A program made the translations under genes and the position numbers. Positions 6,838 to 12,880 of a stretch of 12,880 bases of DNA are shown one piece after another. Numbering within the stretch: the stretch's first letter is position 1; every line of letters starts with the position of its first letter. The notes below the pieces were generated by a model. The model was not told the origin of the DNA. It did not search any database and worked only from the letters and a program-made list of their open reading frames with translations. This DNA is from Anaerolineales bacterium UBA1136 (GTDB lineage Bacteria; Chloroflexota; Anaerolineae; Anaerolineales; UBA11657): NCBI GenBank assembly GCA_002311455.1, contig DCAJ01000072.1:7376-20255 (forward strand). Direction: 5' to 3'.

Positions 6838-8039
6838 CTTATAAAGGAATCCATATACAGTGGAACCACCCAATATTAGCAGTTATGCTTGTGATGATAG
6901 TAACAGCTTCATCAATAATAGTAGCCAACCCAGAAACAATGTTGTACACATTCCACAGTGCAGTAGACCAACCAGAGTGGATGCGTCTGCACAACTTCTA
7001 TCAATTCTTGTATCAACCCAAACATGACAATTGGGGCGGACGCTCTGAAAAATGGCTAAAAGCATCCAACAGTGACTGGTATTTCGTTACGCCCGAGCAC
7101 GAACTCTACCAGTGGGATGGATCTAGTAAAGCTACAGGTGAACTGATAGCAACCGATCTAGAGCCATCTTTTTACAAAAGTCCTCCTACTACTATTAGTA
7201 ACTCGATGGATGTAGCCGGGGCAGCTGTGAATCTACAGGGAATATCTAAGATAAGTGGAGTAAAAAAAATAGGCTCTGAGAGCAGCACTGTCGAAGAAGG
7301 TTCTACAAAATGTGTAGCGCAAAACCCAAGCATAATTGTAAGATCATGTGCAAGCACCAACTGCCGTCAATTAGATTCACTTCAGTATGGAACAAAAGTA
7401 ACGATAACTCAGGAAAGTCAAGGATGGTACAAAGTAACCAATTTAGATGGCGCGAATGGTTGGGCTGCAACTAGACTTTTTGAAAGTTGCGAAAAATTAC
7501 AGTCTGATTCAAAAAGCGCAGAAGCTAATACCCTGACGACTAATAATAAAGATGCTTATCCACTTTGCGAACATTGCAATCATTATGAAGTTACAGGTTT
7601 GACTGGAGATGAAGTCTATAACAATATGCGCACAAACGCACCAATAGTGGATGGCCAACCCATGGCTGGGGTAACACGATTCTCATGGAGCTACCAAGTA
7701 GCCGACTGTACCAGAATGCAACAAGCACAGATAAGTACCGTAATTGAAACATCTATGCCAAACTGGGTAGATTTTGAGCAAGGCTCATCCTTACTCAGGG
7801 AAGAGTGGATCAAGTTCTACAATTCACTCTTAGATCATGAAAATGGACATTCACAAGCATTAGTCGAATTGACACAGGATAACGAAGCCATTCTGTTAAA
7901 TTCGTCCGGATGTGAACAAGCCAATGAGCAAATCTATGCAAATCACTCAAGTTACCGTGATAGGAACCTCCAATACGACGCAGATACAGACCATGGGCGG
8001 ACTCAGGGAGCTGATGCAAGTAGATTGCTAGGCAAGTGA
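6834..8039 (+). CDS. Membrane-anchored SH3 domain plus DUF922 zincin-like protein
   Basis: This 401-residue protein has one N-terminal hydrophobic segment (about 14-32), either a signal anchor or a signal peptide, so the rest is probably outside the membrane. Residues about 55-115 form an aromatic-rich module (KWLKASNSDWYFVTP, LYQWDG, FYKSP). It resembles a repeat I recall from large secreted bacterial proteins, an unverified impression. Residues about 158-217 are a bacterial SH3 domain (VRSCASTNC, QGWYKV, GWAATRLF), a type that often binds cell wall. The C-terminal part, about 248-398, is DUF922: FSWSYQV, then DHENGH with an HExxH zinc motif (H335, E336, H339), and YDADTDHG with H387 as a likely third ligand. 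DUF922 is predicted to be a metalloprotease but, as far as I know, is not characterised. It overlaps the prsW gene by 4 nt and converges on the M48 gene. Confidence 0.85.
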   Translation: MTYKGIHIQWNHPILAVMLVMIVTASSIIVANPETMLYTFHSAVDQPEWMRLHNFYQFLYQPKHDNWGGRSEKWLKASNSDWYFVTPEHELYQWDGSSKATGELIATDLEPSFYKSPPTTISNSMDVAGAAVNLQGISKISGVKKIGSESSTVEEGSTKCVAQNPSIIVRSCASTNCRQLDSLQYGTKVTITQESQGWYKVTNLDGANGWAATRLFESCEKLQSDSKSAEANTLTTNNKDAYPLCEHCNHYEVTGLTGDEVYNNMRTNAPIVDGQPMAGVTRFSWSYQVADCTRMQQAQISTVIETSMPNWVDFEQGSSLLREEWIKFYNSLLDHENGHSQALVELTQDNEAILLNSSGCEQANEQIYANHSSYRDRNLQYDADTDHGRTQGADASRLLGK

Positions 8040-8051
8040 TTCGATATACTG

Positions 8052-9971
8052 TTACACACTTCTAGATTTAGCTATGATCGGTGGTATTGGGCAACCTAAC
8101 GAGTCCACTACAGCACGTAAAAGTTCTGCTTCAGCAACAGTAATATGTTGATCAAACACTACGCAAGCAGCACATGCATTCACAATACGGCGTTTAATCT
8201 TAGGCACAACTGCAGCTAATACGTTCAATGCCTGATCGACTTTAGTGAGAGATATGTCGGTAATATATTGTTCTGAATCGCCGTCTGTAAAAAGCTCCAG
8301 CATCCCAGCTTGAAAAGCACTTGGTCGATCAGATTCTCTGGAATGACCAGCCTGTGCTAGTGCAGATAACAAAGTATGGCACTCTGCACGTACAGTTATC
8401 AAAGATCTAATAGATTTGACATTTGTATTGGTGTCACTAAAAGCATGGTCAAGATGTCTTCTAACCATACGATGTAATGCATACTCAAACAAGCTGACAT
8501 GATTGTCAGCTTCCATCAGATAGTTTATGCTTTTCCGAAATTCACTATATTGATTTGGAGAAAGTTGGCGTAAGGCAGAAATAGCAATTTCAACTATAGG
8601 TAACCGCAATTCGGTCGCCACCGGCTCAAGAATTTTAACCATACGCAACGTCTCAGAATAGGTAGTATTGTCAGAATACTGCTTCAGGTAATCTAATTGA
8701 TGTCTGTGCACAATCTCATCCTTGTCCAGAAGCAGACTATAAATTAGTGTGCGTGCCCCGAAAGGTTCATGTGCTGCTCTAATTACATCTTGGGGTATAT
8801 TCTCCAGAATATCCGAAGCATAATGCACATGGGCTAAGCCAGGCGCACCTACAGATCTAAGGATTTTATCTGAATCAGCAGCAAGCTTAGTTTCACCGCT
8901 CACTAGCTTAGAACTAGTGCCTTCTTCTCCAGATTGGGTCTTGGATTGGATTTCATAGAATTTACCAGAAAAATGTGGGTCTAGAACCTTGATTCGATCA
9001 TGTAGATTGGGATGAGTAGACATTATATTGCTAAACAAACTAGCCACACCACTAGCAAAAAAGAAATGGCTAGCCTCTTCAGCATGTTCCGACACCATCC
9101 TAGAACTTAGGTCTAAGCCACCTATTACCTTAAGCGCACCTGCTAAACCACGAGGATTTCTTGTAAATTGAACCGCTGATGCATCAGCAAGATATTCACG
9201 CTGTCGAGAAACTGCACTCTTGATTAACTTAGCAAAGAATACTCCCAGATATCCTACAACTATTAGTGCAATGCCTAGTCCCAGGAACAGTGCTGCTTCT
9301 CTACCTCCTCTTGTTTCCCTACGTCTGGATCGATGAGCTGATAAACCTGCAGTACGTAATAATACATATCCAATGGTAGCAATTGATAGAATGCCAGCAA
9401 GAACACTCATCAATCGGATGTTTAGACGCATATCACCGTTGATGATATGGCTGAATTCATGCGCTATCACCCCCTGCAACTGTTCCCGATTTAGATTGTT
9501 CAAACAGCCACGGGTCACTCCAATTACAGCATCGCCAGTGTTAAATCCAGCAGCAAATGCATTGATTCCAGTCTCATGCTCCAAAATATATATTGGTGGC
9601 ACAGGAGTACCAGAGGCAAGTGCCATTTCCTCTACCACATTTACCAATTGCTTAACACTAATATCATTTGATGAAAGATCTACAAGAGCACCGCCAAGCA
9701 TCTCTGCCACTACTTGACCTCCCTGCTTGAGCTGCAAACTCCTAATTAATGTTCCCACACCCACTACAGCAAGTGTTGCCAAAACTACAGTGAGAAATAA
9801 CCCCAAATCCCAATAGAATCCGTAGTACCAGTGCCAAATGTACTCACGGTAAAAAATCAATGTAATAGCTAGGTACACAGATATTGCAATGGCAGCAACT
9901 GCAATAATATAATAGACGATCAAAATGTTAGTTCTACGACGCGCTGCGTCTTGTAAGGCAAAAAAATCCAT
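8052..9971 (-). CDS. M48-family (HtpX-like) membrane zinc metalloprotease with long C-terminal helical/TerB-like extension
   Basis: The ATG at 9971 gives 639 residues beginning MDFFALQDAARRRT, the usual opening of this M48 subgroup. An in-frame TTG six codons earlier is less likely. Two N-terminal membrane helices (about 15-38 and 56-76) precede the protease domain. AHEFSH supplies H171, E172 and H175, and EYLADASAVQF supplies the third ligand E259. Another pair of helices (about 183-207 and 226-249) sits between them, and STHP (318-321) closes the domain. Residues about 350-639 are an extension with a TerB-like end (FDQHITVAEAELL, then CPIPP). The usual DG of that motif is DQ here. HtpX degrades misfolded membrane proteins. 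The gene follows lemA, a common pairing, but with a 109-bp gap that carries its own promoter candidate. The protease call is firm; the role of the extension is unknown. Confidence 0.93.
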   Translation of the reverse strand: MDFFALQDAARRRTNILIVYYIIAVAAIAISVYLAITLIFYREYIWHWYYGFYWDLGLFLTVVLATLAVVGVGTLIRSLQLKQGGQVVAEMLGGALVDLSSNDISVKQLVNVVEEMALASGTPVPPIYILEHETGINAFAAGFNTGDAVIGVTRGCLNNLNREQLQGVIAHEFSHIINGDMRLNIRLMSVLAGILSIATIGYVLLRTAGLSAHRSRRRETRGGREAALFLGLGIALIVVGYLGVFFAKLIKSAVSRQREYLADASAVQFTRNPRGLAGALKVIGGLDLSSRMVSEHAEEASHFFFASGVASLFSNIMSTHPNLHDRIKVLDPHFSGKFYEIQSKTQSGEEGTSSKLVSGETKLAADSDKILRSVGAPGLAHVHYASDILENIPQDVIRAAHEPFGARTLIYSLLLDKDEIVHRHQLDYLKQYSDNTTYSETLRMVKILEPVATELRLPIVEIAISALRQLSPNQYSEFRKSINYLMEADNHVSLFEYALHRMVRRHLDHAFSDTNTNVKSIRSLITVRAECHTLLSALAQAGHSRESDRPSAFQAGMLELFTDGDSEQYITDISLTKVDQALNVLAAVVPKIKRRIVNACAACVVFDQHITVAEAELLRAVVDSLGCPIPPIIAKSRSV

Positions 9972-10015
9972 AGGGCTTAGTAGGTTCAATAATGTCTTTC
10001 AAACAAAATCACAGT

Positions 10016-10043
10016 AGTATAAATATGGTTATTGTCTTGTCTA
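10016..10043 (-). promoter_or_regulatory. Promoter of the M48 protease gene
   Basis: On the minus strand TAGACA (10043-10038, five of six with TTGACA) and TATACT (10021-10016, five of six with TATAAT) are separated by 16 bp. Transcription would start near 10009, leaving a leader of about 37 nt. This suggests the protease can be expressed independently of lemA. Confidence 0.6.
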
Positions 10044-10046
10044 ATC

Positions 10047-10069
10047 AACCCAATAAGATTAACTGGGTT
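10047..10069 (-). terminator. Weak stem-loop after lemA, possible terminator or attenuator
   Basis: AACCCA (10047-10052) pairs with TGGGTT (10064-10069) across an 11-nt loop, 11 bp beyond the lemA stop. The stem is only 6 bp and no clean T-run follows on the minus strand (GATTAGAC comes next). It is at best a partial terminator lying just before the M48 promoter. Confidence 0.3.
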
Positions 10070-10080
10070 TGCAAATAACC

Positions 10081-10671
10081 TCAGGTAAACGATATCTGGG
10101 GAGCGGCGCGTTGATCAGCATCCTCAATTTCAAAGAGTGACGCTTGTTCAAAACCTAATCGATTTGAAAAGAGCATACTTGGAAATGTCGCGCATGCAGT
10201 ATTGTATGTCATAACAGCATCATTATAAGCTTGGCGTGAAAAAGCCACTTTGTTTTCAGTAGAACTCAGTTCCTCAGTTAACTGCATCATATTCTGGTTC
10301 GCCTTTAAGTCTGGATATGCCTCCGCTAGAGCGAATAAGCGCCCCATAGTACCAGTAAGCACTGCTTCAGCACCTATCAAGCTAGTCATAGCATCAGAAT
10401 CACCCGGATTATCAGCCACAACATTACCCGCACTTGAAGCTTCATTACGTGCTTGAATTACAGCCTCGAGTGTATCCTTCTCATGCGCCATGTATGCCTT
10501 TGCTGTTTTTACCAAATTGGGTATAAGGTCATAGCGACGCTTAAGCTGTACATCAATCTGTGCATACGAATTCTTATAACGATTTCGTAAACTCACCAAA
10601 CGATTGTAACCACTAATAATCCAGATAATTAGTACAGCTATAGCAGCAATTATTATTATGTTTGTATTCAT
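10081..10671 (-). CDS. lemA: LemA family membrane protein
   Basis: This is a 196-residue protein, the normal LemA length. One N-terminal membrane helix (about 4-21) is followed by YNRLVSLRNRYKNSYAQIDV and then QLKRRYDLIPNLV, the hallmark of the family. A long helical bundle runs to about residue 165, and the tail (FSNRLGFEQASLF) corresponds to the usual C-terminal block. The ATG at 10671 has a near-perfect Shine-Dalgarno, GGAGGT, six bases upstream. LemA proteins sit in the membrane with the bundle exposed and frequently accompany M48/HtpX proteases, as here. A molecular function is not established. Its own promoter (TATAAT) and strong ribosome site suggest it is one of the best expressed genes in the window. 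Confidence 0.96.
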   Translation of the reverse strand: MNTNIIIIAAIAVLIIWIISGYNRLVSLRNRYKNSYAQIDVQLKRRYDLIPNLVKTAKAYMAHEKDTLEAVIQARNEASSAGNVVADNPGDSDAMTSLIGAEAVLTGTMGRLFALAEAYPDLKANQNMMQLTEELSSTENKVAFSRQAYNDAVMTYNTACATFPSMLFSNRLGFEQASLFEIEDADQRAAPQISFT

Positions 10672-10677
10672 GAATAC

Positions 10678-10703
10678 ACCTCCAAACTACTACAAATATT
10701 ATA
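10678..10703 (-). promoter_or_regulatory. lemA promoter -10 (TATAAT) and strong ribosome binding site
   Basis: The minus strand carries a perfect TATAAT at 10703-10698. The hexamer 17 bp upstream (10726-10721, AATACA) is a poor -35. GGAGGT at 10683-10678 is the lemA ribosome site. Transcription would begin near 10691, giving a leader of about 20 nt. Confidence 0.6.
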
Positions 10704-10759
10704 CAGGAACCGAAGTAGTTTGTATTGTTGTCTGAGCATCAAGACCAATTACAAATATT

Positions 10760-12721
10760 CTAATCAGTTTTGGGTAGTACGTAAAGGGGCCACACCTGCT
10801 GAAGAGGAATACCTTCTGCAGCACGAATTTCAACTGCCTGCATACACTCAAAACCATATTGACTTTCAATAACATCCTTTAGTCCTGTCCCTCCAAATCT
10901 ACTGCCTGCATAATAAGGGTCGCACATGCAAGTGTCACCACTAGGGGGCAAACTGCACCCATATGACATTGCTTGAGATTGCATAACAGATGTTTCCTGA
11001 ATCCGTCTTACACTTGAGACCGATATCAATATAACAGCAACGGTCAAAGAAATTACGGAAATATTCATGGATACATTGTTCTCAAATCTGCTTCCAAAAG
11101 TGTCTATTATGCAACCAAAAGAAATTGCTACCGCAACAATCGTGACAATATCCTCGTAAATTATATAAAACGGATACAAAAGCCGCATCGCAGAAAAAAA
11201 TAGGAGGCCCATTCCAACTAATATCAAGAAGATGATCGTTTTAATGCCTGTTGTGCGACCAGTGCGCACTAATTGCAATATAGCAATCAATACAACTAGC
11301 AATTCCGGCCACCGCAAATTACGGTAGTGACTAAACCATGCTCCAGATACAGAACGTAGATAGTCTGACATGAACACATTGTCCCCATAACTTAACAAAG
11401 ACATAGAACTTTGCGGATGCAATATTTCAAATAGCGACCGTGAAACAGAAATCTCAATATTAGTAGAAAGTGGCGCAACACCTCTAGAAGTAACATACCA
11501 GTAATATGCCCATAAAATTGTTGCAACAATTGTTAGAGTAATTGTTCTGACATTCAAAATATGTAATCTTAGTCTATTCAATACAACTCTGATTACATTT
11601 TCATCACGAGCAGCCAACAATATAGCAAACAGACCGCTAGCGACAATCATTATTGTGAGAAATAATGTGTATCGATTAAACGTGGGATGCACAAAACTAA
11701 TGTATGCGGCCATTTCAAATCCTATACACAACAAAAGTAAGTAAATCAGCGTATCCCTTGAACACCTCCTTAGAGCATCATAATTCTGCCAATGGCGTCG
11801 ACTTATATAAGTACGTAACACGAAAATCATAAAAACAAATGTAGTTACCAACAAAACAAGCCCTAATACCTCACCCACCAACACAAACGTTAGAATTAGA
11901 CTGAAGGATCCAACAAACTCTGGCCAATACAAAAGCAAAGGAAGCAATGGAGGTAGAAAGACTAAGTTGCCGATAATAGCACATCTCAACAAAAGTCCAC
12001 GAGATACGCTATTAGATCGTTCCAATGATGTATAGGGAACTAACAATAGCACCGAGGGTAAAAAAAATAGATAGGGCATAGCGTTACGTTTAGCAAAAAG
12101 TGCAAATCCTAGAGATACACTACTCAATATTGTATAAAACGCAAATAATCTTAGACTCGTCGATTTTACAGACTTGAACATAAGATATAAAGCAATTAGA
12201 GCTAAACATGCACTGAATGCTTCAGATCTAATTCGTAAAAGAAACTGTATGTTTGACCAAGAAATGGCAGAGATTAAACTAGCAACAAAGCTTATTATAT
12301 TTGATCGAGTCAACAAACGTGTGAACCAGAACACTGTTGTCACCACCATCAAATATATGATTGAACCAAACAACCACCCAGATACTACAAACTGCTGTAG
12401 GTAAACAAGTGGATCCTGATGGCTGGTTAAGCTCGCAAAAGTCGATTCACTCAATAGTCCTATCTTCGACATAATCATATAAAACCAACCTAGTAGCTGT
12501 ACTACAGGCAGCCCTTCCCCAGCTGCGGTATGTTCTACAAACCCAGTGGGATAATTATCTAGAAAACGTAGAGCTGCAACTGAATAGCAAAAGTCAGAAT
12601 CAATATTGTTCCAATAGCAACGATCTAATCCTGTAGAAGAATAGAAGTACAACGCAAACACAGCCGCTAGTGTAAATGCCGCAAGAAACCAAACTGCGTT
12701 AATTATGTATATTTTCTTCAT
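10760..12721 (-). CDS. Large polytopic membrane protein, probable GT-C-type glycosyltransferase
   Basis: This 653-residue protein has about a dozen hydrophobic helices spread from residue 5 to about 575. After the first helix comes a loop with D41 and D43 (NNIDSDF), then FVEHTAAGEGLPVVQ at 61-75. An acidic pair placed there is characteristic of GT-C enzymes, which move sugars from polyprenyl-phosphate donors outside the membrane. RIRSEAF near 163-169 fits the arginine/acidic loop seen in related mannosyltransferase-like proteins. The last 75 or so residues are hydrophilic with four cysteines (GCSLPPSGDTCMC and FEC), possibly disulfide-bonded outside the cell. The start ATG 12721 lacks a Shine-Dalgarno; CATTAT at 12739-12734 could be a -10 giving a very short leader. 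I do not recognise a specific family, and no partner glycan genes are next to it. It is not obviously a close relative of the protein at 1-1925, although the architecture is similar. Confidence 0.75.
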   Translation of the reverse strand: MKKIYIINAVWFLAAFTLAAVFALYFYSSTGLDRCYWNNIDSDFCYSVAALRFLDNYPTGFVEHTAAGEGLPVVQLLGWFYMIMSKIGLLSESTFASLTSHQDPLVYLQQFVVSGWLFGSIIYLMVVTTVFWFTRLLTRSNIISFVASLISAISWSNIQFLLRIRSEAFSACLALIALYLMFKSVKSTSLRLFAFYTILSSVSLGFALFAKRNAMPYLFFLPSVLLLVPYTSLERSNSVSRGLLLRCAIIGNLVFLPPLLPLLLYWPEFVGSFSLILTFVLVGEVLGLVLLVTTFVFMIFVLRTYISRRHWQNYDALRRCSRDTLIYLLLLCIGFEMAAYISFVHPTFNRYTLFLTIMIVASGLFAILLAARDENVIRVVLNRLRLHILNVRTITLTIVATILWAYYWYVTSRGVAPLSTNIEISVSRSLFEILHPQSSMSLLSYGDNVFMSDYLRSVSGAWFSHYRNLRWPELLVVLIAILQLVRTGRTTGIKTIIFLILVGMGLLFFSAMRLLYPFYIIYEDIVTIVAVAISFGCIIDTFGSRFENNVSMNISVISLTVAVILISVSSVRRIQETSVMQSQAMSYGCSLPPSGDTCMCDPYYAGSRFGGTGLKDVIESQYGFECMQAVEIRAAEGIPLQQVWPLYVLPKTD

Positions 12722-12824
12722 AAACTTTGGTCAATAATGCCTACTTTACTAATTCTTCATTTACACAAATAAATTATGAGGTGACTTCATTCGAGGCATA
12801 CATTGTCGAACATCTATTCACCAT

Positions 12825-12841
12825 CAGGTTAGCAAAACCTG
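12825..12841 (-). other. Stem-loop just 3' of the tRNA
   Basis: CAGGTT (12825-12830) and AACCTG (12836-12841) are perfect complements with a 5-nt loop, beginning 9 bp past the tRNA discriminator base. No T-run follows, so it is a weak terminator at best. It could be a processing signal in the precursor. Confidence 0.4.
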
Positions 12842-12849
12842 CAAGCGAA

Positions 12850-12880
12850 TGGGCACGGAGGGACTCGAACCCCCAATCTC
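12850..12880 (-). tRNA. Partial tRNA, 3' end only (T-arm and acceptor strand)
   Basis: On the minus strand GGGGG-TTCGAGT-CCCTC (12874-12858) forms a T-arm with a canonical TTCGA loop and one G-U pair. It is followed by the 7-nt acceptor strand CGTGCCC (12857-12851) and discriminator A (12850). The next bases are TTC, so CCA is not encoded and must be added by the CCA-adding enzyme. The matching 5' strand would read GGGCACG. The anticodon lies outside the window, so the amino acid cannot be assigned. Confidence 0.85.

Noticed and set aside
8034..8061. AAGTG...CACTT pairing between the convergent genes as a shared terminator
   Set aside because: Only 5 bp of stem with an 18-nt loop, inside coding ends and without T-runs; expected by chance.
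9373..9717. 114-codon plus-strand ORF
   Set aside because: It is antisense to the HEFSH-containing part of the M48 gene; no independent evidence for coding.
9972..9989. TTG start of the M48 gene six codons upstream
   Set aside because: The family characteristically starts at MDFF, which coincides with the ATG at 9971; no ribosome site favours the TTG.
12825..12849. Integrase attachment site at the tRNA 3' end
   Set aside because: No integrase gene and no second copy of the tRNA end occur in the window; the hairpin alone is not evidence of integration.
1..12880. CRISPR array, insertion sequences, toxin-antitoxin or phage genes
   Set aside because: I found no regularly spaced repeats, no transposase or integrase motifs, and no small paired genes; the region reads as ordinary chromosomal gene content.

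Overview
The window is bacterial chromosomal DNA, visibly AT-rich. It carries consensus-like sigma70 -10 boxes (TATAAT upstream of lemA, TATACT upstream of the M48 gene). Some genes have a strong Shine-Dalgarno (lemA, the SDR) and several have none. The 3' end of a tRNA lies at the right edge and has no encoded CCA. The gene set (lutABC, PrsW, LemA, M48, large polytopic GT-C-like proteins) does not fix the phylum. A Chloroflexota-type marine or soil bacterium is a guess at low confidence. Position 1 is exactly a HindIII site that cuts through an open gene, so the left edge may be a clone end.

Layout. (1) 1-2713, minus strand: an SDR oxidoreductase followed 29 bp later by a large membrane protein of the PTPS_related/YfhO-like type, truncated by the left edge. 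(2) 2714-2942: divergent regulatory region with candidate promoters on both strands, a 10-bp perfect palindrome and a 9-bp triplicate tandem repeat. (3) 2943-5773, plus strand: a complete lutABC operon for oxidising L-lactate to pyruvate, with a 14-nt lutA/lutB overlap and a 7-nt lutB-lutC gap. (4) 5872-8039, plus strand: a PrsW-family intramembrane protease gene overlapping by 4 nt a gene for a membrane-anchored SH3 plus DUF922 (HENGH zincin) protein. (5) 8052-10671, minus strand, convergent with (4): lemA followed by an M48 (HtpX-like) membrane metalloprotease with a long C-terminal extension. (6) 10760-12721, minus strand: a second large polytopic membrane protein with GT-C glycosyltransferase character, preceded by the tRNA end.

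How the genes fit together. LutABC is a self-contained lactate dehydrogenase module made of Fe-S and LUD subunits. The divergent SDR may share its control region. The centre of the window holds four proteins tied to membrane or envelope proteolysis: PrsW, SH3-DUF922, M48 and LemA. They form two convergent operons separated by only 12 bp. The tight coupling of PrsW to a secreted SH3-zincin is the best candidate for an undescribed functional unit. The two outlying membrane proteins look like lipid-linked-sugar glycosyltransferases and suggest surface glycan assembly, but their substrates cannot be read from sequence.

There is no stretch over 300 bp without a gene. The left 1.9 kb is filled by a partial gene on the minus strand that runs off the window. 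I saw no CRISPR array, insertion sequence, integrase or rRNA.
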